This document shows positions 12,844-25,966 of a DNA stretch of 64,000 bases, piece by piece. Under the pieces are notes generated by a model. That model did no database searches, was not told the DNA's origin, and was given only the letters and a program-made list of their open reading frames with translations. The position numbers and the translations under genes were made by a program. The stretch covers positions 186,001-250,000 of the forward strand of contig NW_002476534.1 of the NCBI RefSeq assembly GCF_000189635.1, in the 5' to 3' direction. The DNA is from Tetrahymena thermophila SB210 (Eukaryota; Ciliophora; Oligohymenophorea; Hymenostomatida; Tetrahymenidae). Each line of letters begins with the position of its first letter. Positions within the stretch are counted from its first letter, which is position 1.

Positions 12844-15800
12844 TCAGTTTATTCCGCAAAAGAAGCAAAGTAAATCACTTTCCGGATGTCCCTATTAAAT
12901 AATTATAAAAATATTATTAAAATACAATTATTTTGTTAACATAGATTTTAGAGATATTTTTGTATTAAAAATATTCAAATTAATTTGTATAAATTTGGCA
13001 CTTGAAATAAACCTAAATTTTTGATAAACGTGAAAATATTGTGATTGTATAATTAATTAATTAAATCAACAAATGATCACTAATTTTAAGGAAATATTTT
13101 TTTTCCCAAATTTTACATTTTATTCATTATAAAGCAGCCAAATTATACAATTTAACTGATAATTAGATATTTAAATTGAAATTACTTAAATTATAGCTTA
13201 TTTTATTTTATCAAGTGGAATTTCTTTTTCTAAGTCAACATTTAGACTAGTGAAGAGCAATCTTGTAAAGTATTCTACCAACTAATCTAAAATATTATCC
13301 TGGCCAGCAACTAAAAATTTCTACAAACATATTCTGCAAAGTTCTTCTATTTCTATTCTAGATAGGTTTCCACTTTTATCTGCATCACAAACCTAATATT
13401 TTTTACAATTTTTTTATTAATTTAACATTTTAATTTTATTTTTTAACAATCACATTTTTTATTAAACGTAAAATTTACTTGATAATTAATTAATTAGTAA
13501 ATAATTTAAAAATTTTACATTTTTTAAATTCAATTTTTTAAGATTTATGAAAAATTTAATAAATTTATTTTATTTAAATAAATTTTCGTATTTAAAAAAT
13601 GCATCAAAGTAAAGTGCTTACCCTAATGAATATGTTGATTTTACTTTCTAAGTCTTTGCCCTAAATACTACTGAGTATTTATAAGAAGGATTACCAGTTG
13701 ATAAAGGATTTATAACTACACATTCTTTAAATAATTTCTTCAGCTTAAGAAGATAGACGATCTACTCCTAATTCAAAAGTTTTAAAATCAATACCTTTTT
13801 CAAAAACTTCTTTATAGCCTATTCTTTAAATGGATACACTCAACAGAGCTTTATATAAGATATAAATACTGTGGAGGTCATGCCTTGATAACTCGTATTT
13901 GTTGAGTAGCTTAGGGATATTTTGTATAAATAGTTCCCTATTTTAATTTAAAAGCTCTCTCATAAGTGTGCTTTTATTATGGAATCTGTAATTTTGATAA
14001 TATTTTATTTCATTTAGTAAATATTAAATTTAAATTACTTTTCTATATTTTATTGAATGTAATTAGTTTTCTTAGATTCCTTTTAGCTGCTCCAAAGATC
14101 ATCTAAGCCATGATATTCTTAGGCGAGAAGATCTTTTTCTTTTTATAATTTTTTTTATTCTTTTGAAATTTTATTATTTTCCACATCTTCCAAAAAGGTA
14201 TCAACGTACTTAGCAATTTCCCTGAGATCTTTTTATATTGAAAAAAATTAAAATTTAGTAATTTATTTTGAAATACTTTTTATTTGCAATTTATCAGCAG
14301 GTATTTCGAATTCATTAGGTTATTCTGTGATAATTTTTTTGATTTAGTTAATTTAATTTTGATAATTATTTTCAATGTTTTAAAATTTGAGCTCTTGTTT
14401 TCTATTAGGATGATATTCTTTGATAATTGCATTTGGGTTGTGCATTAAAGTAGATGCTATTTTATCAACATGTCTTCTATTTCTCATTTAAGATAGCTAC
14501 TCTCGAGTTAATATCTTATACTTGCTTAAATCATTTTGATTTCCAAAATTACTGTTTTCTTCTATTTAGTCTTAATTAATATTATTTACTTGATTTTAAA
14601 AAACATAATTTTTATTGAGCAACTTAACCTTATCTAAAAGACTTTAAATAGAATTTTATAGGTTTTTTTGTGTTTCTTAAGAACAGAATATATTTTAAAT
14701 GCCTTAAAATACTCCTTAAGACCCAAAAAAAATAGCTTCGTTGTTATAGTCAACATATTAAAAATTTAAATGTGTAGATAGTGGCGTTCCGTTTTATTTG
14801 AAAAAATATAAGTATTTCATGTTTAAACCAAGCAATTTTTTCAAAGTGCATTTCATATCTTCAAAGTCATCTTCAATTTATTTTTAAGGAATTTAACTAT
14901 ATATCTTTTCAACAAATTTAAATATTTCATCAAATATATTTCAAATATTTAAAAGCTCTTTAAGTTTAATCTAATTAAATGTCTTTTAAAAAATTTATTC
15001 AAATCGTTTTAATAATTATAAAATTTCTTTCTTTAAAGAAATAAATTAAAAAATTCTTTATTTTCTTTAAAAAATAAACTCATTTAATCATATATTATTG
15101 AGGTTAACCTTTAATTTATAATTCGTTTTATATTAATATTTTAAATGGACTGAGTTGTTATTTTTATATTCAAGTGAAAAAACCTTCATTTATAATCTAG
15201 TAAAAATTTTTTAATTTACAATGTTTGTTTTATTCTTTTATTATAATTATCAAATTTTTATACTTCAACCAATTATTTAGGTAAAAAATTTTATTTTCAA
15301 AGCAATTTAGATAAACCTAAATATCAATATATTATTTATTAGTTTTATTTTAGAGATATGTGAAGTAAAACATTTTTAGTTTATCTAATATATTTTATTT
15401 TTTAAGGTTTTTATCAATTAGATATATTTTTTGAGGTATTCATATATTTATTTATTTGTTGAGATAAATCTACCTCGTTTCCCTAATCATAAAAGGTATA
15501 TAATTTAAAGATTTAACTTGAAAGAACTTATTTTGATGAATTTAATTTTTTTAAATTAAAACTTACATAAGGAATTTAATAAATTTTGTATTTTAGATTG
15601 TTTTTCCTTTTAACATTGCTGAGATTATCAATAAATATTAGCAAAACGAAGAAACTCAATTTTTATTTATCAACTACTTTTATTCTTTGTTTCTAAACTT
15701 AAGATGGCAATCTTTCAATTTCTAAACTTTAACTTTTTTGAGATTTATATTACGATAATCCGCTTTGTGTTTATTAAAGTTCATTTTGCTTTTGCAATTC

Positions 15801-17355
15801 ATTAATTTTTTAATTTTTAGGTGATGAGTTTTTAAAATTTAAGTAATTATTTTTATCGATTTCTCCTGTTTTTTTAAATGCAGTATGAATTTTTGCTCTA
15901 GCAGCATCGTTTATTTTATTAAATGATGGTATCACCAGCTATATCATTTCTAAATCAGAGCTATTTTTCCTGCAATTATTGTCTTTAGCTTAATTAGTAT
16001 CTACACTTTCGTTGTATTTACTTACATTTAATTCAGAGCTCTTTTAAAGAGCAGTAGAATTAGGTGATATCTATAATTAACTGAACTTGTTCCTTAATTA
16101 CCTATGATCTTGTTCGAATTTTTAACTAAAAATTTAAAGATAAAATATATTTAATTAGATGTAAAATTAAAAAAGCTCTCCAGAATTATGTGCGTTTTAT
16201 TGACATTTACAATCAAATGTAATAATTCTGTTTAATTTTAAAATAAATTTATTTATATCTATGTAGTTTGTTGTTAAAAATCTATTTTCACCATAAATTA
16301 TCAATTGTTAATGAATTATTTTTTTTCAAGGATTAGATTGAGATAAATTCTAAATATATTATGCAGTTTTAACTTCACATTTTTTATGAAGATTTTGATT
16401 TACTCATTACAGGTGATGAAAAAAATTTAAGTAGATTTAACAACACTACATTAATATATTACTTGTAGAAATATAAGCTAATAGTAATTGTTAATTAATT
16501 ATTTTACTATTTATCTTTGAGAATCGTAGAGTAATTATTTGAGGAAAATTACTAATTGCTTACTTTTGTTACAAAAAAATCCTTTTTTTTAGGAGTATTT
16601 GTCCTGTAAGCTTGCTCGTAATTGTAAAATTTAAAAGTATTTGATTTGTCATCTCTAGGTTCCAATTTTATTTTGTTCTTTGTATCTTATGCTTGTTAGA
16701 ATTACTATGAATCAGGTTTAAACAAATCTTTGACAAATTTTTCAATATTCTGAGCTTGTTACTGCTAATTGATTTTTTCATTACTCTCATTGAGAAGCTT
16801 TTATTGCAGCAAAGATTTTTCACTCATTTCTCTTAAAGCGCTTTTGTTTTTGAATGATGAAAATTATTTAAAAACGATTTAATTAGAGACAATGTTTTTT
16901 GCAAAATAGTCTGTTGTTTTGAGCTGATTATTTAATGGAGTAGCAACAAAAGTGCTATTAAGAATCAAACCTCCATTTGCATCTTTAGATTAATTAGACT
17001 CATAAAAAGATTTTGCATTAGTGTTTCTCAACATAGTTAGCTTTTACTGTATAATTTCCTCTATTTCATTACTTCGATTAACTTTAAAGTTAAGTCCAAT
17101 TTTTTTTATTTAAGGAGAAGAATTATTTGAAAAATAAGATTATGAATTGTTAAAAAACCCAGACGAAAATGATTATTAAGGAGTAATTGACTATGTGCTC
17201 TCCACTGGCTAGTGGAAATCATCTCTAAGTTTATTTCTTAGTTGCCTATTTCTGCTATTTAACTCTCTTTCTTATGCTATTTAGTTGTAAGCTTATTTTA
17301 TATTTCCTTGGGATTAAGCTCTACTGTGAAGTTACAATCGTTATGATCCTTTCAT
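12844..17355 (-). CDS. EF-hand protein with DCX/ubiquitin-like middle module (tandem copy 1)
   Basis: Starts at ATG 17355 (MKGSQRLQLHSRAQSQG) and ends GHPESDLLCFFCGIN before TGA at 12844. The first third is a polar Ser/Asn/Gln region, probably disordered. In the middle (about 14.9-14.7 kb) a stretch reads DFEDMKCTLKKLLGL, then YLYFFKQNGTPLSTHL; the hydrophobic-G-T-P-turn pattern resembles the second half of doublecortin or ubiquitin-like folds. A conserved DLREIAKYVDTFLED helix lies downstream. The C-terminal part has the block ELSRHDLHSIYILYKALL and a canonical EF-hand loop DADKSGNLSRIE, with a further hand-like region. Several short AT-rich introns interrupt it (for example just before the VCDADKSG and GHPESD exons). 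It is closely paralogous to the next gene upstream on the same strand. Function unknown; calcium binding is expected from the loop. Confidence 0.75.
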
Positions 17356-17745
17356 TTGAAATTTTTTTATAAGATTAATTTACATTTATATTATTCTGAG
17401 ATTTGTAGTTTTTTTTCAAATAAAATATTGCATGTAGGCTGATTACAAATAAATTTAATATATTAAATTCAATTCCATTATTTAATAATGACTCTAATTC
17501 AATAATCAAAAGTTTAAATGAAATAAAAACAAAGTAAAATACTTATTTATTTATTTATTGAAATTTTGTTAAAACAAATACATTACAATATAATCTACAA
17601 GTTATAATTAATATAAAGATAAATAAATTTAGTTTTATTTATTTATTATTTATGTGAGCATCTTTTAATGACCTGATTAATTAAAATAATTGACTGCTTT
17701 TGATAGCATTTAAATATAATGATGCATTAAAAAAAATATTTTAAA
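17356..17745. promoter_or_regulatory. Gap between tandem EF-hand genes
   Basis: This 390-bp AT-rich gap holds the promoter of the downstream copy and the 3' end of the upstream copy on the minus strand. No element was recognised. Confidence 0.4.
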
Positions 17746-20700
17746 TCACTTGGTGTACTCTACACCACAGAAAAAGCATAATAAGTCGTTTTCTGGATGT
17801 CCCTATTAAATTTATATTTTAAAGCTAAAATTACAATAATAATAATTGATTTATCTTACTTCTATAATTGCATTTTTTAGCTTGTGCAGAGGTATATCTT
17901 CTTCTGGGTCTACATCCAAACTTGTAAAGAGAAGGCGTGTGAAGTACTCTACTAATCCTTATACCATACTGTCGTCTTCTCCTTCTTTTGGTAGGATTTT
18001 ATCTAAACAAATGTAGCATAATTCGCTGATTTCTTCTTTTGAAAGAGTACCACCTCTATCTGTATCAGCTACCTAGAATTAAAATAAAGCTTAATGGAAC
18101 AAATTTACTTAAAATTATTAAAATAATACTTTTATGAAAATATCAATTTTAGATTCAAGTGTTTTGCCAGAAACTGCATAAAGTATATCTATAAATTATT
18201 TCCAATCAATGAAATTTTCATAGTTACACATTCTTCTAATAATTTCTTCACTTTAAGAAGATATTTTGTCAATACCATGCTCAAAAGTCTTGAAGTCTAT
18301 ACCACCTTTAGCAACTTCTTTCCAATCAATCCTCTGAATAGAAACTGTAAGTAAAGCTTTATAAAGAATATATATACTATGTAAATCATGCCTTGAGAGC
18401 TCATATTTAGATAATACTTTAGGAATATTTTTTACAAACAATTCTCTGTTTATATTTTAAATATACTTCATAGCCATTTGAGGGCTATTAAACCTTTCAT
18501 TATAATAAATATTTTTTTAAAATTAAAATGAAAAATATAAACTAAAAAAATATAACAAAAAATTAACGAATTTAAATCTTAAAATCAATTAAATTAAAAA
18601 AAATATCAGTTCTTTATTTTACCATTGTAAAAAATAATAAATCAATAATGAAATTTAACAATCGAAGAATTAATGAAGAGTTTAACGAAATTAGATTGAA
18701 TTTATTTATAAAAAAAACATATTTTTTTATTCAAAATATTTTTCATAAAAAAGTTGAAAATCAATCAATTTACTTTTAAATATTTTCTTAGACAAAGTTT
18801 CTTTTGGTGGACGGCTTTTATTGCATATTGTTTATCAAAGAACTGTAATGATCTACAGCATGTTTTAGCGGTTTATTTGATTCTGGGAAATTTTTTTCTA
18901 AAAACTCATCTATGAACTCTGCAATTTGTCGTAAATCTATTTAAAATGAAAACGATTACTCAATTATTTATTAGAGAGTTAATTACTTTTAGTTTATTGC
19001 TTTTCTGGATTATCACCAAGAGAAGAAGAAGCTTCAACTTCAAGACCAGATTTTTTAAATTCCCTGATTTATTTCTCATAGAGATCTTCAATTTTTTAAA
19101 GCTATCTTATTCTTGGATTATCCACGCCTTATTCAAAGCGCTTAATTTTAGCATAAGGATTATGGGTTAGAATATTCACCACTCTATCTACAACTTCCTT
19201 ATTTTATTTTTTTAAGAATTACTCTTTTGTTTAGAACTCTTCTGATTTTAACTCTTCCAAATCTTTTTAAGAGGACGATTTCTAATTTTATTTGTTGTAA
19301 GGCTTGAGTTCTGAATTTTAAGTGCTAGGTCTAGTCTAACCTATGTGACCTTGGCTTTTAGCAGGATCTTCTTATTTTGAGAATTTCTTTTCTTGAATGA
19401 TCAAGCTGTGTTCTATTAGACCATTAATTACTTTAACTAAATTTGCCTTTTGTTCAAGTGAAATAAAGAGATTACTAACACCACAAAATCCTCCACTACC
19501 TCCTAAAAATACAGCCCTTCTTTCTTTATTATCGGATTTTAAAATATCCATATGGCTGTTTACAGGAGTGCCATCATCAAGAAAAAGGTATATATCCTTA
19601 GAATTAATCTATAATTTAGTTTTAAGTTATTCTTTTAATCCCATAAAATCATTTTAAAGTTTTGCCTAGCTCATCATGTTCTACATCTTTTTATTTAAAA
19701 AAAATTTAATCTAAATATATAATTTTTTATTTGAATTTACTTAAGGAAGAGCCATAAAGGTGTATTTTAAATTGTTTTTCCTCTTCACTTGACTTAAATT
19801 ATTTATAAATATAAAAAGATATTCGAAGTCCCAATAGAGATTTTCGTGTAAGTAAAACTCAGTTAAAATTGAAGACTACATACTTATATTTCTGTTATTT
19901 TTTTAAGATTTAGACCTTTGTAATTATTTTTGTTATACCTCTTATTCCTCTTTATCATCTTAGATATAATTAACCTATTAATTAATTTAAATATGGCTTT
20001 AAGAAGCTATCTTTTGAAGTGTACTGTCATCATTTTTTTAACTTAAGGTCTATTAACTCTCTTGAGATTTTTGAGACTTTAGTTTTGACTCATTTGTATT
20101 TAAGTAAGATGGTAAATAGCCCTATTTTTCTATATATTTTGATTACTGCAATTAATTAAACTAATTAGTAGCATTTTTATCTAGCAAGCTATTCCTTTTT
20201 TAAAATTTACTAAAAAATAATAAATTTATTTGTTTTTAATCAGATTATCAAAAAATTCATTTTTATTCACTCCCCTGATATGAAAATTTTAAACATAATC
20301 TTAGATTAAATTTTTTTAAAAGATTTTAAGGGAGAGTTGAATGCAAATTCGATATTATTTAAATGGAATGATAGCAATTATTTATCATATTATATTTGAA
20401 TGATTGAATTATCATAACTATTTACGTGCTTTGAGGTTGACTTTAGAAATATATGTATTTAGGAGTGATAAATGTGTTATTAATTTTAGTGATAAAAAGA
20501 TCTTTCGTTTTATATGTATTTGGTTTAACTATTTTCCCTTCTTATTCGTCAAGAAATCCAGTTGCATTTGTAAAAGTGTGATCTGATTCTCTTTAAGAAC
20601 CTGCTGCAGAATAAAAGGTCTTACCTAAACTATTAAAATTTAGGCTTGATCTACTTTTATAAAAACCACTCTCACCTGTTTTGTACATAGTTTTGACAAA

Positions 20701-21423
20701 ATTTTCAAGACCCTAAAATTAGGGTTCTGCTTTTTAACTAGAGTTTAGGTACTTTCCTTCAAATTTTAATGGATTTAAAGAACCTTACGAGGCATTTTTT
20801 TAATATAAAATATCATTTTTGGTATTTATGATTTATTAATCTGCATTAAAATAAGATTCTGAATTTCTATATGACTTGGTATTTAATTGTAATGGCTATG
20901 TTGTAGCTTAAGATATACTAGTTGCAGCTGCAGAATTAGGTTAATACACTAATTTATTCATGAAAACATTCTGAGAGTTGAAATCTGTGTTGTCGCCTTC
21001 AGTGTATAATGTATTTAAATCATTGATTCTTTTTGTTTTAATGCCTACATAATCGTTTTTACTATTTGAGCTTAAAAAGTTTAACTTATGATTTGAGTTA
21101 TTTTCTGCTTTTTATGAAGAAGAAAAACCTTATAAATGTTAAAGGGCATTCAATTTTTGTTATGAAGAAAGGAGGATTGTATCGCAATTAACTTCATCCT
21201 ATATTTTTCCATTATTGTTAATTGTAGAACCACCAAAAGCAGATCCTGGAGATCTATAATGTGTTGAAGTAAACCCTTTACTACTGTGAAACGTATTTGG
21301 CTAAAAGAAATTTTTTGATGTATATGAAGCCTATTTATTTTTAGTTGGAGTCTGTAGTTCTAATTAGTAAGTATCAACACTTTGTTGTCTTCGCTAACTT
21401 ATACTTGTTTTTAATTATCTCAT
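17746..21423 (-). CDS. EF-hand protein with DCX/ubiquitin-like middle module (tandem copy 2)
   Basis: Starts at ATG 21423 (MRQLKTSISQRRQQSV) and ends GHPENDLLCFFCGVEYTK before TGA at 17746. A long polar N-terminal region comes first. The middle module reads DFMGLKEQLKTKLQI, then KDIYLFLDDGTPVNSHM and AVFLGGSGGF, which looks like the end of a doublecortin or ubiquitin-like domain. Next come a DLRQIAEFIDEFLEK helix, the block KYELSRHDLHSIYILYKALL, and the EF-hand loop DTDRGGTLSKEE (Asp 1, Asp 3, Glu 12). It aligns with the neighbouring gene at 12844-17355 block by block, including a short last exon ending in CFFCG. Introns before VADTDRGG and GHPEND occur at the same places in both copies. The substrate and pathway are unknown. 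The DCX-like reading is a pattern impression and not a proven domain. Confidence 0.75.
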
Positions 21424-22927
21424 TTCTGTTATTTGGTAATCTGATAGATAACTATAAATCAATCAATCTTCTTAAATTAAATAAATATCAAAATTGCAAC
21501 TAAATAATCAATAAAATTTTTGCAAAAATAAATAAATATATTGTTTAAATATTTTTCATTGATTTTACTATATATTTAATTTGCATTATGAAATGTTTAC
21601 TCTTACTTGTTCATTTGATTTTGTTTACTTTTGTTCAAACTTCAAAGCCAGCTAAATTCTTTTCATACATAAATATCATTTTAGAGAAATTATGCTTTTC
21701 TGCTTAATTTTACTCTTAAAACAGTTTTAAAATTTTAAAAAAAGAAAATTAAAAATATATAAACATAATGTATTAATAAGTAATGCTCATATACTTTACT
21801 TGCAAATAAATATAATAACAATATCTAGCAAATTTATATTTTCATTTTAAAATTAGAATTTGGATTTCTTTAAAATAAAATAATAATATATTTGAATATT
21901 ATTTGAGTGATATTTTAATTAATAAATTACAAAAATCATATCTAATTTATTAATTAAATATGTTTAACCTTTATTAAATTTAATATTGTTTTATTGTTTA
22001 TGTAAAGAGAGATAAATATTTTTATATTAGTATTCTAAATAGTTTTTATTTTTACATAAAATTATCAATTATCATTTATGTTTATTATTTTTTTAATTAC
22101 CAAAAATATTTAATCAAAAAGAATATAAAACTGTAGATTTTGATGGATAAATTAAGTTAAAAAAATCTCCTTTTTATAAAAGTTATTTTAAATTACTACA
22201 ATAATTTGTTAGTACCAAAAATTATAAAATTATCTCATTTTTGAATAGAATATTATTTTCAAAAATTTTTTTATAAATTTAAAATACGAATAAGAGCTTA
22301 TATGTGTAAATTAATTGCTAATTATAATACTATATAATCATTAAGGATACCTTTTGTTTTTTCAATAATATCACTTTTTATCTGTGGTGCTTTCTTTATG
22401 CTATTAGTATTTTTATTGTTTGGAAAACTTTAATTTAAAACCTTGTTTATTAACCTTACTTAATTATTTCTATTTATTTTTGAAATTAATTCTGTTTTTT
22501 TTTAATTTTTATTTAACTTTGTTTTTATAAATTGAATATTTATTTAAAATTATTTTTTGAGATTTATTTAATTAAAATTTATTAAATTTAAATTTCTTTT
22601 AATATTAAACTGCGTAAAATAGGTATAACCTCAAAAAATAATTGATAAGGGTAAAAGTTAAATTTTTACAACCTATATATTCATGAATTAATAAAATCCA
22701 CTTTAAAAAAAATTATTAAGTCCAAGTTTTAATTTTAAAATTTTTTTGGCCTTCGTTTAAATGGCTCTTAATTAATGAGGAGTTAGTTTATTTTAACATC
22801 TCTTATTAATTTTTATAAAAATGAATCTTTTAAAATTATTAAATGCTAAAATTCTTTTGTCCATAGTTTTACAAATAAATATTATAACAAATAATAAGCA
22901 ACATAAATATATTTTAAAGAAAATTGA
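21424..22927. other. AT-rich intergenic stretch
   Basis: About 1.5 kb between two minus-strand genes: the promoter of the EF-hand gene and the 3' flank of the LRR gene. No coding, repeat or RNA signal was recognised. Confidence 0.55.
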
Positions 22928-25900
22928 TCAAGATTAAAAAAGGATTCCTTTGATGTATAACTATTTATTTTGTTCTAAATTGTCAAAGAAAAAGTTATTG
23001 TCTTAGTATATGTAACTAATTTTGGTACCTTAGAGTATTTAAAAGATATAAATATATAAAAATAGAATAAATTAATATTTACTTTTCAATTAAGGTAGTG
23101 TATTTCCCTACGTGTGCATGATATCTATCTATTCAAGTGAAGGAAAAATATCTTAAATACACTCAAAAATATTTTTTATTCCTTCGTTAGTTAAGTTATT
23201 TAGAGCTAATGTTAATGAATTTAATTTTGGTAACTGATGATAAAACTTAATGCAGTCAGTGAATAAATTCATTGATATGTCTAAGATTTCAAGATTATTC
23301 AAATTAGCAAATTTGTTTAAAGAAGAATCAGTTAAAGTGTTTTTCTTTAACTTAAGAATTTTGATTTTATTTTATGAATTTATTTGATAACGAGTCAAAG
23401 AAATCAAATTATTGAACGACAAATCAATTTTTTCTAAATTATTAGGTTAGACAAATAGAGGGTCAGCACTATCAATGCTATTTTTAGAGAGATTTAAGTC
23501 TTTTAAGCTTTATAAATTATCAACATTCTCATCTATGGATTCGATTAAGTTTGAGCTGAGGTTTAAAATCTCTAATTTAGGAAAAGACTTGCTTTAGAAT
23601 AGATCATCACAGCTTTACATCAAGTTATTGCTTAAATTTAAATTTTCAAGTAGATCATAAGTCAGTTGCTGCTATTTAATAGTTTTTATTTAATTATAAG
23701 AAATATCTAGCCTTAACAAACTTTTATTAGAAATTTTAGGAATTTCTTCTAATTTATTTTTTTTCGCTGTTAAATGCTTGATTTTTATAATGTTTTATTC
23801 TTCCTCACTCAAAATAAGTTGTTGAAGTTAGTTATTTGTCAAATCGAGATTATCTATTTCTCCTATTAAATGAACTTATTTGATTTTATTACAAGAGGCA
23901 TCAAGCTTTTTCAATTTACATATACTTAAAATGGTTAAATCTTCAATGTTATTGCATGAAATGTCTAGTTCTTCTACTTAATTGGCTTATTCTAATAAAT
24001 TTTAAACATTATCTAGCTTGTTTTTATGTAAACAAATGAATGATGCTCTTTGTATACTAATTTACTCTATTTTGTTGAGTGAATTATTGTTTAAGAGTAA
24101 ATTATTTACTGAATTAATATTTAGCAGTACATTCTATAATGCATTATAAGATAAATTTAAAGTATTTAAATTTGAATTTTCACTTAATAAGCTAAACTCA
24201 GTAATTTAATTATTTGAAAGATCTATTTGCTTTAAATTACTTGCACTGCAACACAATTATGAAAAATCTAGAGCTCCACTTAACTTTGAATTAGATAAAT
24301 TTATTTATACTAAATTGCTGAAGGAAAGTTTCTTAACTTCATTTACAAAGCTTGCTGCAAATACTTGTTGAGAAATATTAATTTATTGTGCACTAGAGCT
24401 AAGTAGGCTAGCTATCTTTTCAAAGTTTATCACATTTGTATTTTTAAAGTCTAAGATTTAAAGTTTCGATTCATCGCTGATATACAATTTGCATTATTTG
24501 CACAAAAGAGTTAACTTTCTAAGCTCAGTCATTTCAGAAATATCTAACTTAAAGTGATCGCCAAGTGTGTTATCAATCAAGCATAACTCCTAGGCATTTT
24601 TAAATTTATTAAAACAATTTAAGGTTATATCAGTGTGCATCCTACAATTAATGTAAGCAAAGTATTTCACAGTGGGATAAGCTTCACAACAAAAAATATC
24701 TGATATTTCTTATTCGAATTCCATAGTATCCAAACTTATGTATTCTAAATTCTAGTTTTTAATTTGTAGCTACCAATTGATAAAATGAATATCTTTCATT
24801 TTGAGATACCTCAAGTTAAATGATATATCAAGAATCATTTAAAGATCCTTTTCTAAGATATCAACATCAAATAAAATTAGTTTTTACAAATTTTACAAAA
24901 ATTATACTTCATTAATTTGAAACGCATTAACTCTTTAAACAATTAAAGATTACAAAGCGCAGTTAGAGTCTAATTCTATGTAAAAAACATCACTGTAATT
25001 ATTTATAACGGTGAGCTATTCTAATTTGTTAGCTTTTATAACATCTGCTACCAAATCTACCAAAACTAATCTCTTTAAACAGCAAAAATGTTCTTAAAAT
25101 TAATTAATTTGATGAACCTTTAATCTAGAATTAGCGAACAAATATTGATCTTAGTTAAGAGAAATCAATTCAAGGTTCTCTACCTGCTGTATGTATTTAT
25201 TAGGAAAGAACGATTCTAATTTCGATATCGAGCATGTATTTAGTCTTAAAAATGTGATTTCCTATGGTAAATTATTGAGCACTTTAGATATTATATTTGG
25301 ACTTTTGATATAATCTACTATTAAATTTTATGTGCGGTCAATAAAAAATTCTTAATTATCATCTACTTATTAAATAAACTTTTTAATATTTTTCCAGTTT
25401 AAAGTTTTTGTGAAGTGTTATTGCTTAATAATGTCAATACAGAATTGGTATTCATTAATGATAAATTGCTATTGGATACTTTCTTTATTTTATTCGAAGC
25501 TGCCTTCATCAAAAAAAATTCTAAAGAATTCTCTAACTTGATTTAGTTTTGATTCACCAAAAAACATTGAAGGTAAAATAATTGCAAAATCGTTAAAAAA
25601 TAGCTCTTTGCACAAAATGTATTAGCTTAAACATGCAAGCGATAAATACTTCTGCAGCTACTATAAATATTTTTGTAAATGTAATGAATTTTAAGTGTTT
25701 TCATTTGAGAATTTCATTGGAACAAAATCATAATAAATCTTTTTGCTCACAGTTAAATTATATTTTTTAGAGAGTTGCTAATCAGATTCAATTTAACATT
25801 CACTCTTATAAAAACTAATTTCCTGCTGCTTCAAGCAATTTTCAAGCAGAGAAATGTACTGCTCTTCAGCGATATCCTTAAATTTAACAATAATCTCATG

Positions 25901-25966
25901 TTGCTGACAAACAACTTGGATTTCACAAAAATTTAGTCTCCTGTTATACTATGATTGTTATTCCAT
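22928..25966 (-). CDS. Leucine-rich-repeat protein (about 1,012 aa)
   Basis: Starts at ATG 25966 (MEQQSQYNRRLNFCE); TGA at 22928 lies in the same frame (1,013 codons), so the gene is essentially one exon, though a 54-nt in-frame intron near the 3' end is possible. The first 200-odd residues are a non-repeat region with KYNLTVSKKIYYDF and RTQNLIVDYI. From there to the end come many irregular leucine-rich repeats of the LxxLxLxxN type, such as LEILDISMNLF and LNSLTLALNNLTNEGIKNI. The last resembles ribonuclease-inhibitor-type repeats. There is no signal peptide, membrane segment or kinase motif, so it is probably an intracellular scaffold. Large LRR families are common in ciliates, and no orthologue could be assigned. 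Confidence 0.8.

Noticed and set aside
18946-19657. Plus-strand ORFs of 74 and 86 residues
   Set aside because: They lie opposite the EF-hand paralogue, whose minus-strand frame is conserved with its neighbour.
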